From: Flavobacterium davisii
GTDB lineage: Bacteria > Bacteroidota > Bacteroidia > Flavobacteriales > Flavobacteriaceae
DNA length: 64,000 bases
Reading direction: 5' to 3'
NCBI RefSeq assembly: GCF_019565505.1
Contig: NZ_CP067378.1
Coordinates: forward strand, 2,914,001-2,978,000
The notes under the pieces were generated by a model. It worked only from the letters and a program-made list of their open reading frames with translations, did no database searches and had not been told where the DNA came from. Positions 40,563-51,193 of the stretch are shown here, piece by piece. The translations under genes and the position numbers were made by a program. Position 1 is the first letter of the stretch; each line of letters opens with the position of its first letter.

Positions 40563-41585
40563 ATGAAGTTTACAGCAGAACAAATTGCAGGAATATTAGA
40601 AGGAGAAGTAGTAGGGAATCCTAATGCAGAAGTCTCTAAATTATCTAAAATAGAAGAAGGTACAGAAGGATCATTAACGTTTTTAGCAAATCCCAAGTAT
40701 TCAAATTATATATATGAAACAAAGGCAACCATAACCATCGTAAATAAAAATTTTGAGCCCGAAAGTGAATTAACTACTACTTTGGTAAAAGTAGAAGACG
40801 CTTATAAATCTTTTTCGAAATTATTAGATTTTTATAATCAAATCAAACACAATAAAATAGGTATAGAAGAACCTTCTGTGCTTTCTAAAAGTGTTAAATA
40901 TGGCGATAATTTTTATTTGGGTGCTTTTAGCTATGTTGGCGAAAATGTAACCATAGGTCATAATGTAAAAATATTTCCTAACTCATTTGTAGGTGATAAT
41001 GTAATAATAGGAGATAATACCATGATTTTTGCAGGAGCAAAAATTTATTCAGAAACTATTATCGGAAAGAGTTGTACTATTCATTCAGGAGTAATCATAG
41101 GTGCTGATGGTTTTGGTTTTGCTCCAAATGAAAATGGAGAATATAGTAAGGTTCCTCAAATAGGCAATGTAATCATAGAAGATAATGTAGATATAGGTGC
41201 GGCTACAACTATAGATAGAGCCACTTTGGGTTCTACGATCATACGTAAAGGAGTTAAGTTAGATAATCAAATTCAAATAGCTCACAATGTAGAGGTTGGA
41301 AAAAATACTGTAATAGCTTCTCAAACAGGAATAGCAGGATCTACTAAAATTGGAGAAAATTGTATGATTGGAGGACAAGTAGGTATTGTAGGACATATTA
41401 CAATAGGTAATAATGTAAAAATACAAGCCCAATCAGGTATTGGTAGAAGTTTAAAGAATGGAGAAGTAGTACAAGGAAGCCCCGCTTTAGGCTATAGCGA
41501 TTTTAATAAATCCTATGTACATTTTAAAAACTTACCAAAAATTGTTTCAGAAATAACAGAACTAAAAAGAAATATAAAGAAGTAG
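40563..41585 (+). CDS. lpxD: UDP-3-O-(3-hydroxyacyl)glucosamine N-acyltransferase LpxD
   Basis: 340 residues, intact. Third step of lipid A synthesis. N-terminal uridine-binding domain ([35 protein letters not shown]); left-handed beta-helix of hexapeptide repeats from about 110 ([24 protein letters not shown]); catalytic His in [31 protein letters not shown] near the end. First gene of the lpxD-lpxC/fabZ-lpxA-efp run, 5 bp before the next gene. Confidence 0.96.
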   Translation: MKFTAEQIAGILEGEVVGNPNAEVSKLSKIEEGTEGSLTFLANPKYSNYIYETKATITIVNKNFEPESELTTTLVKVEDAYKSFSKLLDFYNQIKHNKIGIEEPSVLSKSVKYGDNFYLGAFSYVGENVTIGHNVKIFPNSFVGDNVIIGDNTMIFAGAKIYSETIIGKSCTIHSGVIIGADGFGFAPNENGEYSKVPQIGNVIIEDNVDIGAATTIDRATLGSTIIRKGVKLDNQIQIAHNVEVGKNTVIASQTGIAGSTKIGENCMIGGQVGIVGHITIGNNVKIQAQSGIGRSLKNGEVVQGSPALGYSDFNKSYVHFKNLPKIVSEITELKRNIKK

Positions 41586-41590
41586 TAGTC

Positions 41591-42979
41591 ATGGTTAAAC
41601 AAAAGACCATTCAGTCAGAAATTACACTAAAAGGAGTTGGTTTACATACAGGTAAAGAAGTTACAATGACTTTTAAACCTGCTCCTGTAAATAATGGTTT
41701 CACTTTTATACGTGTTGATTTAGAAGGACAACCCATTATTGAAGCAGATGCAAATTACGTTGTTAATACACAAAGAGGTACAAATCTAGAAAAATTAGGA
41801 GTTATGATTCAAACTCCTGAACATGTTTTAGCTGCATTAGTAGGATGTGATTTAGATAATGTAATTATTGAGTTAGACGCGTCAGAATTACCTATTATGG
41901 ATGGTTCTTCTAGGTATTTTGTAGAGGCTATTGAGAAAGTAGGATTAATAGATCAAGAAGTAGAAAGAGATGTTTATGTCGTAAAAGAAGTTATTTCTTA
42001 CTTAGATCAAACAACAGGTAGTGAAATTACAGTTATTCCATCAGAGGAATATTCCGTAACCGCTATGGTTGATTTTGGAACCAAGGTATTGGGAACCCAA
42101 AATGCCTCAATGAAAAATATTGCTGAATTTAAAACAGAAATAGCATCGTGTAGAACTTTCAGCTTTTTACACGAATTGGAAACACTCTTAGAACACGGCC
42201 TGATAAAAGGAGGCGATCTAAATAATGCCATTGTTTATGTCGATAAAGAATTGTCAAATGAAACAATGGATAAGCTAAAAGTTGCTTTCGGTAAAGAGGA
42301 AATTTCAATTACGCCAAATGGAGTACTAGATAATCTAACCCTACATTATCCAAATGAAGCGGCGCGTCATAAATTGCTAGATGTAGTAGGTGATTTAGCC
42401 TTAATAGGAACCAAAATAAAAGGAAAAGTCATAGCTAATAAACCGAGTCATTTTGTAAATACACAATTTGCAAAAAAAATGGCTAAGATCATAAAAAATG
42501 AACAACGTAATAATGTTCCTGTTTATGATTTAAACAAAGAGCCTTTAATGGATATTCATAAAATAATGTCTATGCTTCCACATAGACCTCCCTTTTTATT
42601 AGTAGACAGGATTTTGAGTATGACGGATACTCAAGTAGTAGGATTGAAAAATGTAACGATGAACGAAGAATTTTTCGTTGGACATTTTCCGAGAGCACCA
42701 GTAATGCCGAGCGTTTTAATTGTAGAGGCAATGGCGCAAACAGGAGGAATATTAATTTTAAGCACAGTTCCAGATCCTGAAAACTATCTTACTTATTTTA
42801 TGAAGATTGATAATGTTAAGTTTAAACATAAAGTTTTACCGAGTGATACTTTAATTTTTAAATTAGAGCTATTATCGCCAATTAGAAGAGGAATTTGTCA
42901 CATGCAAGGATATGCCTTTGCAAATGGGAAATTAGTAGCAGAAGCTGAATTAATGGCTCAAATTGTTAAAAATCAATAG
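41591..42979 (+). CDS. lpxC/fabZ: Bifunctional UDP-3-O-acyl-GlcNAc deacetylase LpxC / 3-hydroxyacyl-ACP dehydratase FabZ
   Basis: 462 residues, the LpxC-FabZ fusion characteristic of Bacteroidota. LpxC part about 1-310 with zinc ligands in TPEHVLAAL and HKLLDVVGD; the linker leads to FabZ about 320-462 (IMSMLPHRPPFLLVDRI, catalytic His in VGHFP, Glu in VEAMAQ). Couples lipid A commitment to fatty acid elongation. Several conserved glycines read as Ser or Arg in CCGAG contexts: NKPSHF at 42443-42447, HFPRAPVMPSVL at 42689-42693 and 42707-42711, and VLPSDTL at 42839-42843, where Gly (CCGGG) is canonical. These are probably sequencing substitutions. Confidence 0.96.
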   Translation: MVKQKTIQSEITLKGVGLHTGKEVTMTFKPAPVNNGFTFIRVDLEGQPIIEADANYVVNTQRGTNLEKLGVMIQTPEHVLAALVGCDLDNVIIELDASELPIMDGSSRYFVEAIEKVGLIDQEVERDVYVVKEVISYLDQTTGSEITVIPSEEYSVTAMVDFGTKVLGTQNASMKNIAEFKTEIASCRTFSFLHELETLLEHGLIKGGDLNNAIVYVDKELSNETMDKLKVAFGKEEISITPNGVLDNLTLHYPNEAARHKLLDVVGDLALIGTKIKGKVIANKPSHFVNTQFAKKMAKIIKNEQRNNVPVYDLNKEPLMDIHKIMSMLPHRPPFLLVDRILSMTDTQVVGLKNVTMNEEFFVGHFPRAPVMPSVLIVEAMAQTGGILILSTVPDPENYLTYFMKIDNVKFKHKVLPSDTLIFKLELLSPIRRGICHMQGYAFANGKLVAEAELMAQIVKNQ

Positions 42980-43035
42980 GTGTATAGTATTTAATAAGAA
43001 AATACTAGTTAATTTAAACTTATAATAAATTAGAA

Positions 43036-43822
43036 ATGAATCAACCATTAGCATATGTACATCCGAGGGGCAAAAATTGCAAAAAATGTTGTGATTGAGC
43101 CTTTTACAACGATACATAATAATGTGGTAATAGGAGAGGGTACTTGGATAGGTTCTAATGTAACGATTATGGAAGGAGCTCGTATAGGTAAAAACTGTAA
43201 TATCTTTCCAGGAGCCGTTATATCAGCTGTTCCACAAGACTTAAAATTTGGGGGTGAAGATTCCTTAGCTGTTATAGGTGATAATACAACCATTAGAGAG
43301 TGTGTTACTATTAATAGGGGAACACTTGCTTCTGGTCAGACCATAATAGGTGATAATTGCTTAATTATGGCCACAGCGCATGTTGCACATGATTGTCATA
43401 TTGGAAATAATGCCATAATAGTAAATGGAGTAGCATTAGCAGGGCATGTTACAGTAGGAGATCATGCTGTAATTGGAGGATTAGCAGCAGTGCATCAATT
43501 TATTTCTATTGGTGATCATGCTATGATTTCAGGAGGTTCACTCGTTAGAAAAGACGTACCACCTTATACAAAAGCAGCTAAGGAGCCATTGTCCTATGTG
43601 GGAATTAACTCAGTTGGACTCAGAAGAAGAGGCTTTTCTACCGAAAAAATCAGAGAAATTCAAGATATATATAGAATTTTATATCAAAAAAATTACAATA
43701 CAACCCAAGCGTTAGCTATCATCGAAGCAGAAATGACAGCTACTCCAGAACGAGATGAAATTCTTGATTTTATTAGAAATTCATCTAGAGGAATTATGAA
43801 AGGTTATACAGGAAATATTTAA
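43036..43822 (+). CDS. lpxA: Acyl-ACP-UDP-N-acetylglucosamine O-acyltransferase LpxA
   Basis: About 261 residues after removing an extra A from CCGAGG (43063-43068; MNQPLAYVHPGAKIAKNVVIEP). First step of lipid A synthesis. Hexapeptide beta-helix repeats throughout (VVIEPFTTIHNNVVIGEGTWIG), catalytic His in MATAHVAHDCHIGN, and the helical C-terminal domain GINSVGLRRRGFSTEKIREI. The true start is the ATG at 43036, not the downstream ATG at 43055. Confidence 0.95.
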
Positions 43823-43837
43823 AAATAGTAAAATAAA

Positions 43838-44405
43838 ATGGCAAGTACGGCAGACATTAGAAACGGATTATGTATTAAGTATAATAACGATATCTTTAAA
43901 ATAGTTGAATTCTTACATGTAAAACCGAGGGAAAGGACCCGCTTTCGTTCGAACTAAATTAAAATCTTTAACTTCTGGGAAAGTATTAGATAATACATTT
44001 TCAGCAGGTCATAAAATTGAAGTAGTACGAGTTGAAACTCACACTTTTCAGTATTTATATAACGAAGGGTCAGAGTTTCATTTTATGAATCAAGAAACTT
44101 TTGAGCAAATAACTTTAAATAAGGATATTTTAGATGCTCCTGATTTGTTAAAAGAAGGAACTAACGTAATGGTGCAAATCAATACAGAAACAGAAATGCC
44201 TTTGTCTGTAGATATGCCAGCTTCAGTAGTTTTAGAAGTAACCTATGCTGAACCGAGAGTAAAAGGAAATACAGCAACAAATGCTACGAAGCCTGCTACT
44301 GTAGAAACAGGAGCTCAAGTAAACGTACCTTTGTTTATTAATGAAGGAGATAAAATCAAAATTGATACAGCAACAGGCGCTTATATGGAGCGTGTTAAGG
44401 AATAA
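43838..44405 (+). CDS. efp: Elongation factor P
   Basis: About 188 residues after removing an extra A from CCGAGG (43925-43930), which restores the conserved [17 protein letters not shown] loop containing the Lys that is modified in many bacteria. It relieves ribosome stalling at polyproline. Domain I from [26 protein letters not shown]-terminal [36 protein letters not shown] (CCGAG at 44253-44257) replaces the canonical EPGVKGDT, another likely G-to-A misread. Its stop overlaps the next start by one base (TAATG). Confidence 0.95.
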
Positions 44406-45346
44406 TGAAGTTTCTTAGACAATATCGTTTAGAGGAAATAGCATCTATTATAAATTGTAAATTTATAGGAGATGCTCATTTTCCCGTTTTAGGAATGAAT
44501 GAAATACATGTTGTCCAATCTGGAGATATTGTTTTTGTAGACCATCCTAAATATTATGATAAAGCTTTACAATCTGAAGCTACGATTATTTTGATAAATA
44601 AAGAAGTGGAATGTCCAGAGGGAAAAGCCTTATTAGTTTCAGAAGATCCTTTTAGAGATTTTAATTTTCTTATAAAATATTTTAAACCATTTCAAGCCTC
44701 TAATACATCTATAGCTTCTACTGCTCAAATAGGAGAAAATACAATAATACAACCCAATTGCTTTATTGGGAATAATGTAAAAATAGGGACCAATTGTTTG
44801 ATTCATTCAAATGTTTCCATTTATGATCATACAATTATTGGTAATAATGTTATCATTCACTCAGGAACTATTATTGGAGCAGACGCTTTTTATTATAAAA
44901 AAAGACCAGAAGGATTTGACCAATTATTATCAGGAGGAAGAGTAGTCCTCAAAGATAATGTAGGAATAGGAGCATTATGTACTATTGATAAAGGCGTAAC
45001 AGGTGATACCACCATAGGCGAAGGAACAAAAATAGATAATCAAGTGCATATAGGACACGATACCATAATAGGAAAAAAATGTCTAATTGCTTCACAAACA
45101 GGTATTGCAGGTTGTGTTGTTATAGAAGATGAAGTTACATTATGGGGGCAAGTAGGAATTACTAGTGGTATAAAAATAGGCGAAAAAGCAGTGGTAATGG
45201 GACAAACAGGAGTTACAAAATCACTCGAAGGATCAAAAGCTTATTTTGGAACACCAGCAGAGGAATCGCGTGAAAAATTTAAACAATTAGCAAACCTCAA
45301 AAAAATGCCAGAAATATTAAATAAGCTTAGTCAAAATGAAGAATAA
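44405..45346 (+). CDS. Second LpxD-like acyltransferase (LbH family)
   Basis: 313 residues, intact. N-terminal LpxD-like domain ([38 protein letters not shown]) and hexapeptide helix ([17 protein letters not shown]) with a His at the LpxD catalytic position ([18 protein letters not shown]) and [16 protein letters not shown] at the end. It is clearly paralogous to the gene at 40563 but diverged and shorter in the C-terminal helix. It is coupled to efp by a TAATG overlap. Either a second N-acyltransferase with other chain specificity or a related sugar acyltransferase. Confidence 0.85.
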   Translation: MKFLRQYRLEEIASIINCKFIGDAHFPVLGMNEIHVVQSGDIVFVDHPKYYDKALQSEATIILINKEVECPEGKALLVSEDPFRDFNFLIKYFKPFQASNTSIASTAQIGENTIIQPNCFIGNNVKIGTNCLIHSNVSIYDHTIIGNNVIIHSGTIIGADAFYYKKRPEGFDQLLSGGRVVLKDNVGIGALCTIDKGVTGDTTIGEGTKIDNQVHIGHDTIIGKKCLIASQTGIAGCVVIEDEVTLWGQVGITSGIKIGEKAVVMGQTGVTKSLEGSKAYFGTPAEESREKFKQLANLKKMPEILNKLSQNEE

Positions 45347-45499
45347 AAAATCTTAGTATTATAGATTGTTATTGGTTAACAAAATTTTAGAAAATATCAG
45401 TTTATTCTTCTCAATTCAGTCCTATTCTAAGAAGATTAATGAAATATAAAATTTCAAATATTCTTTTTAAAAATAATTTTAAAGTAAGAGTAAAAGGTT

Positions 45500-45507
45500 T
45501 ACTTTTG
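45500..45507 (+). promoter_or_regulatory. sucD promoter, -7 box
   Basis: TACTTTTG (TAnnTTTG) 35 bp before the sucD ATG; the upstream 150 bp are AT-rich. This implies that sucD has its own transcript in addition to any readthrough. Confidence 0.6.
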
Positions 45508-45541
45508 CGTCATATATTTTATAACAAACAATACACATATT

Positions 45542-46414
45542 ATGAGTGTTTTAGTAAATAAAGATTCAAAAATAATCGTACAAGGTTTTACAGGAAGTGA
45601 AGGTACTTTCCATGCTTCACAAATGATAGAGTACGGAACTAATGTAGTAGGAGGAGTTACCCCCGGGAAAAGGAGGTTCTACACATTTAGATCGTCCTGT
45701 ATTTAATACAGTAAAAGATGCAGTAGATCAAGCAGGTGCAGATACATCTATTATTTTTGTACCACCAGCGTTTGCAGCAGATGCTATTATGGAAGCAGCA
45801 GATGCAGGTATTAAAGTTATCATTTGTATTACAGAAGGTATTCCTGTAGCAGATATGATTAAAGCATATGATTACATTAAAGGAAAAGGTTGTAGATTAG
45901 TAGGTCCTAATTGTCCCGGTGTAATTACTCCAGAAGAAGCTAAAGTTGGTATTATGCCTGGTTTTGTTTTCAAAAAGGAAATATAGGTATTGTGTCTAAG
46001 TCAGGAACTCTTACTTATGAAGCAGCAGATCAAGTAGTTCGTCAAGGATTTGGAATTACAACTGCTATCGGAATTGGAGGAGACCCTATTATTGGTACCA
46101 CTACTAAAGAAGCCGTTGAATTATTGATGAATGATCCAGAAACACACTGTATCATTATGATCGGTGAAATTGGAGGTCAATTAGAAGCAGATGCAGCTAA
46201 ATGGATAAAAGCAGATGGCAATCGTAAACCAGTTGTAGGATTTATTGCTGGTGAAACAGCACCAAAAGGACGTACAATGGGGCATGCTGGCGCAATCGTA
46301 GGAGGAGCTGACGATACAGCCGAAGCTAAAAAACGTATCATGAGAGAAAATGGAATTCATGTTGTAGATTCTCCAGCTGAAATTGGTAAGAAAGTAAAAG
46401 AAATATTAGGATAA
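45542..46414 (+). CDS. sucD: Succinate-CoA ligase, alpha subunit
   Basis: About 290 residues after two corrections that cancel: an extra C in 45660-45667 ([14 protein letters not shown]) and a missing A in A5 at 45972-45976 ([13 protein letters not shown]). TCA-cycle enzyme (succinyl-CoA plus ADP/GDP plus phosphate to succinate plus NTP). N-terminal CoA-binding domain [18 protein letters not shown]; active-site phosphohistidine in [23 protein letters not shown]. The beta subunit gene is not in the window. Confidence 0.95.
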
Positions 46415-46501
46415 TCTTTTGATTAAAATAACATTGATAGAAAAATTTATTTTAAACTAATCCAATAAATTATAAAATATAATATTAGAATTATATAATA
46501 A

Positions 46502-46530
46502 AATGAGTCTGATTTTGTCAGGCTCATTTT
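46502..46530 (+). terminator. Terminator after sucD
   Basis: ATGAGTCTGA and TCAGGCTCAT form a 10-bp stem with one mismatch, followed by TTTTG. The rest of 46415-46939 is AT-rich and without a recognisable gene; it should carry the promoter of the next gene. Confidence 0.7.
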
Positions 46531-46939
46531 GTTTATATTATAAACTTCTTTAATTGAATATTTGTGGGGATATTGATCATTTTCTTAAGTTTGAATTACA
46601 TATAGTTCTAAATAATTTAAGAAGAAGAAGTCTTGTTTATAATAAATACAAAGATTTTTAGTTTAAAAAATCTCATCCTTTTACTCAATCAAAAAAGTTT
46701 CTATACTTTTATGCTTACTACAAGATCTATTCTATGATTTGAAATTTTTTAATAAATCAAAATAGATAAATTAAATAAATTAGAATATTATTTAAAAAAA
46801 AAGAAAAAAGAATACTATTATTCAAACAAAAAGAATTTTATGTGTAAATTATTCATTAATTAATTTTAAAAAATGAATAAAAATTGTATTTTAAGTTAAA
46901 AATAATTAATTTGCACTATAACTTTACCCCTATTTAATA

Positions 46940-48712
46940 ATGACGAACATTACAAGATTATTTGATTTTCCTTATTATCAGCTAGAAAAGAACAACTTAC
47001 CAGATGCGTTAGTTACAAAATATCAAGGAAAATGGGTTAAAACGTCTACCCAAGAATATATAGATAAAGCAAATGCCGTTTCAAGAGCACTTATTACCAT
47101 GGGAGTGCAAAAAGATGATAAAATAGCCATTATTTCATCTAATAATAGAACAGAATGGAATATTATGGATATAGGAGTATTGCAAGTAGGAGCTCAAACA
47201 GTCCCTATTTATCCAACCATATCAGAACAAGATTACCAATACATTTTAAGCCATTCCGAATCAAAATATTGTTTCGTATCTGATAAAGAAGTTTTAAATA
47301 AATTAAATTCTATTAAAGCTAATTTACCTAATTTAGTAGGAATTTTTACATTTGATGAAATTTCAGGAGAAAAAAATTGGACTGATTTATTAGCTATTGG
47401 GAAAGATACAAATACACAAAATTTTGTAGAAGAACGTAAAAACAATGTAAAAGCAAGTGACTTAGCAACCATTATTTATACCTCAGGAACAACAGGTAAG
47501 CCAAAAGGTGTAATGTTATCGCATAACAATATAGTCTCCAATGTTTTAAATAGCTCTGACAGAATCCCTCTAGAACCGGGGTCAAGCAAAAGCTATGAGT
47601 TTCCTTCCTATTTGTCATATTTTTGAGAGAGTTATCTTATATATTTACCAGTATTATTCTATCTCAATTTATTTTGCAGAATCTATTGATAAAATTTCAG
47701 ATAATTTTAAAGAAGTTCAACCCGATGTATTTACAGTTGTTCCTAGACTATTAGAAAAAGTTTATGATAAAATTTATGCAAAAGGAACTGAATTAACAGG
47801 ACTTAAAAAGAAAATTTTCTTTTGGGCGGTTGAATTAGGTTTGAAATACGAACCATACGGTAAAAACGGTTGGTGGTATGAATTTCAATTAAAAATTGCT
47901 CGTAAATTAATATTTAGTAAGTGGCAAGAAGCATTAGGAGGAAATGTGAAAATAATGGTTTCAGGAAGTGCCGCTTTACAAACTCGTTTAACTCGTGTGT
48001 TTTCAGCAGCAGGAATGCCTGTAGTGGAAGGGTATGGTCTTACCGAAACTTCACCTATTATATCTGTAAATGATATGCGTAATGGGTTGTTTCGTATAGG
48101 TACCGTAGGTAAACCAATCAAAAATATAGAAGTCAAAATAGGAGAGGATGGCGAGATTCTTTTTAAAGGACCTAATTTAATGATGGGATATTATAAGGAT
48201 CAAGCACAAACAGAAGACGTGATTAAAAACGGCTATTTCCATACAGGCGATATAGGTGAATTTGATAAAGATGGTTTTTTACGTATAACAGATCGTAAAA
48301 AGAAATGTTTAAAACTTCTGGAGGTAAATATGTAGCTCCTCAGATTTTAGAAAACACATTTAAACAATCTAGATTTATAGAACAAATAATGGTTATAGGC
48401 GAAGGACAAAAAATGCCAGCAGCCATTATTCAACCTGCTTTCGAATTTATTAGAGAATGGGCTCACATTCATCATATAAATATTGGCTCAACAAATGAAG
48501 AATTGGTTCAAAATCCAGAAGTTATTAAAAGAATTTATCAAGAAATAAACCATCTTAATGTTAAATTTGGTAATTGGGAACAAGTTAAAAAAATAGAGCT
48601 TACACCCAATGTTTGGTCAATAGATGGAGGAGAGCTTACGCCTACATTAAAGCTAAAACGTAAAGTAGTTCTAGAAAAATACAAAGACCTTTGCGCTAGA
48701 ATCTACCAATAA
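46940..48712 (+). CDS. Long-chain fatty acid-CoA ligase (AMP-forming)
   Basis: About 590 residues after two corrections that cancel: an extra G in CCGGGG (47576-47581; LEPGQAKAMSFLPICHIFER) and a missing A at 48297-48301 (ITDRKKEMFKTSGGKYVAPQ). ATP-dependent activation of fatty acids to acyl-CoA. AMP-binding motifs: IIYTSGTTGKPKGVMLSH, VEGYGLTETSPI, YHTGDIGEFDKDGFLRITDRKK. No membrane signal. It has its own terminator. Confidence 0.93.
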
Positions 48713-48727
48713 AATATTTTATTTTAA

Positions 48728-48775
48728 AAAAAAGACTGTTTAAAGTGATTATCTATTTTAGACAGTCTTTTTTTA
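48728..48775 (+). terminator. Terminator after the acyl-CoA ligase gene
   Basis: AAAAAAAGACTGTTTAAA pairs with TTTTAGACAGTCTTTTTTT (imperfect in the middle). It has long A and T flanks and is usable in both directions. Confidence 0.85.
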
Positions 48776-48835
48776 TCGTAGATTCAAATAAAACCAATTA
48801 AAAAAAATCAAGGTTCAACCCCTTGTTCCTTACTC

Positions 48836-49075
48836 CTTTCTGAATCAGGGTTTAATCCAAATTACGCATTAATCTTCTTGTCAATATGAAAAGGAAAAGA
48901 AAACAAAATGCACGAAAATTTTTCCTGATTTCCGAACCAAGATAAAAGTCGTAATTTAATAGATGGTTTGTCACTTCGACCAAAGGGAGAAGGCATATTC
49001 TCAAAATTATGTAATTTCTTCCTTTGGCCGGAATAAAGAAGATTGTGATCTTTTAGGATATTTACTTGATGTTGT
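48836..49075. repeat. Dispersed intergenic repeat, Flavobacterium-type
   Basis: Contains AATCCAAATTACGCATTAA and TGTCACTTCGACCAAAGGGAGAA; related strings occur at 30897-31050 and 62539-62700. No coding capacity. It lies between convergent genes. Confidence 0.55.
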
Positions 49076-49090
49076 TTAAATACTTTAAAA

Positions 49091-49943
49091 TTAATTTAAA
49101 AATTGCATAACTTGCGCAATTACATCATCATTTCCTAATATTTTTCTATGGCCTAATTTTTCAGTTTCAATAAATAAACCATTAGGTAACTGATTATAAA
49201 TGGCTTTTCCGCAACTAATAGGAACTTCATAGTCATCCTTGTCATGTATAACTAAAGTTGGGATTATAACTCCTTTAGCAGCATTAGCAGCATCATAGTT
49301 GTCTATGGGTTCTCCAAAATTAGTTTCAAATTTTTGTTTCATGAGTTCCGAAATTTCAGATTTTAAGCCTAATTGCATAACAAAAGATCGTAAAATGTCA
49401 ATAATTTTATCCGCAGCGCCAATTGTCACCATTTTTTTTACCTGTAATCCCCTCTTTACAGAATTAAGTAAAGACATTCCACCAAGAGAATGGCCAATAG
49501 CGTAATCAAATGGACCAAATTGTTTTTCTAATTCAAAATTGCAAGCTATAAATTCGGTTATTAACGTGGGACTAGATTTTGATTTACCATGTCCGAGGAG
49601 CATCATAGCTAATTGTAGAATAACCTATTTTTAATAATTCATCCGCTATTTTGAAAAGCTGTGTTCCTCTTCCTGACCAACCATGAACTAGTAAAACTTT
49701 TTTAGGGCTATCGCCATAATGATAAACTTCTATCTGTTTATTTATTTTAGGAATAAAAAGAGGTTCTGTTCTTGATTTTTGAACCATCTGCCATTCTCTT
49801 TTTGGAGTTTTATGTTTCGTAGGGGTAGTAAACAAGCGAATGCAAAACGTTGTAGTTAATTTTTTAGAAAAAAAAGCAAATCCTTTTGCTGTATAAATAA
49901 TTGTTTTAGGTACACTGTTGCTATTTTGTTTCCTCTTTTTCAA
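49091..49943 (-). CDS. Alpha/beta hydrolase
   Basis: About 283 residues after removing the extra base in plus-strand CCGAGG (49593-49598), which restores STISYDAPGHGKSKSS. Oxyanion region VLLVHGWSGRGTQ, nucleophile elbow IGHSLGGMSLL, Asp in IHDKDDYEVP and His in KLGHRKIL. The N-terminal about 30 residues (ending FAFFSKKLTTTFCIRLFTTP) look amphipathic, so it may be membrane-associated. Substrate unknown. Confidence 0.85.
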
Positions 49944-50316
49944 AATATAATAGTTTTTAGAGCTAAATTAATACAAATTAATGAATCATGATAGAAGGTA
50001 TTAAAAATAGATGATTAAGATCCGCGGAAAAATTGAAAACTTCATAAAACATAATAACTCAAATTCGAATTTTATTATCAAGTGTAAGGTTTTTATATTA
50101 TAACATTCAAAAATCTTGTATCGAAGTATTCCAATTTGGGGATTTAGTTTTTTAACAGAACTCAATTATTAGGTGTTTTACTGTTTTTTAAAGAAATAAA
50201 AAGAAATTCTCTAAATAATTTAGATAAAAAGAAGTATTTATAGATGAATTTCTACTGGTTTTATAAGAAAAAACTTTTTGAAAATTGTAATTTTACCTTT
50301 TAAAAAAAATAAAATA
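49944..50316. other. Intergenic region before the M48 peptidase gene
   Basis: AT-rich divergent promoter region between the hydrolase and M48 genes. No coding frame, tRNA or clear repeat recognised. Confidence 0.4.
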
Positions 50317-51132
50317 ATGAAAAAAAGAATTCTATACGCATTTAGTATTTTATCTCTTATAATATCTTGTGCTAAAAATCCCTTTACAGGTAAAAGTACT
50401 ATGGCATTAGTTCCAGATAGTCAGATATTTCCAACAGCATTTCAACAATATAATCAATTTTTATCTGAAAATAAAGTTATAAAAGGAACTACAGAAGCAA
50501 AACGAGTTGAAAATATTGGAATAAAAATAAAGACAGCAGCAGAAAGATGGCTAAATGCAAATGGAAATTCGACTTATTTGAAAAATTACGCATGGGAATA
50601 TAATTTAGTAGATAGTAAAGAAGTAAACGCTTGGTGTATGCCCGGAGGAAAAATAGTAGTTTATACAGGTATTTTGCCAATAACGAAAGATGAAGCAGGT
50701 ATGGCAGCAGTTATGGGGCATGAAGTAGCACATGCACTCGCTAATCATGGACAACAGCGTATGAGTGCGGGTTTGTTACAACAAGCAGGAGCTATAGGAG
50801 TTGCTATTGCCACTAGTAGTAAGTCTCAACAACAACAGGCAGAGTTTATGCAATATTATGGATTAGCTTCTCAAGTAGGGGGAATGTTGCCTTTTAGTAG
50901 AGCTCATGAATCAGAAGCGGATCAAATAGGATTATTGCTGATGGCTATTGCAGGTTATAATCCTGAAAATGCAGTATACGTATGGGAACGTATGTCTGCT
51001 AAATCAAATGGACAAGCACCACCTGAGTTTATGAGTACACATCCTAGCAATGAAACACGTATAACCAATCTAAAACAATGGATTCCTAATGTAAAAATAG
51101 AAGCGGCCAAATTTGGTGTTGTATTTAAATAA
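50317..51132 (+). CDS. M48 family metallopeptidase lipoprotein (BepA/LoiP-like)
   Basis: 271 residues from the ATG at 50317; an in-frame upstream start at 50278 would put charged residues before the signal, so it is less likely. Lipoprotein signal MKKRILYAFSILSLIISC (lipobox LIISC). PFTGKSTMALV is typical of the Oma1/BepA group, VNAWCMPGGKIVVYTGIL precedes the zinc site GHEVAHALANHG, and the third ligand is in FSRAHESEADQIGL. Periplasmic protease for envelope quality control. Confidence 0.93.
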   Translation: MKKRILYAFSILSLIISCAKNPFTGKSTMALVPDSQIFPTAFQQYNQFLSENKVIKGTTEAKRVENIGIKIKTAAERWLNANGNSTYLKNYAWEYNLVDSKEVNAWCMPGGKIVVYTGILPITKDEAGMAAVMGHEVAHALANHGQQRMSAGLLQQAGAIGVAIATSSKSQQQQAEFMQYYGLASQVGGMLPFSRAHESEADQIGLLLMAIAGYNPENAVYVWERMSAKSNGQAPPEFMSTHPSNETRITNLKQWIPNVKIEAAKFGVVFK

Positions 51133-51147
51133 AAAAGACTACTTTAG

Positions 51148-51176
51148 AAGCCCCTAATAAGGGCTTTTATTTTTTA
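51148..51176 (+). terminator. Terminator after the M48 gene
   Basis: AAGCCC and GGGCTT stem with a 7-nt loop, followed by a T-rich run; only 18 bp precede the next gene. Confidence 0.75.
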
Positions 51177-51193
51177 ATTTAAATCAAAAAAAA

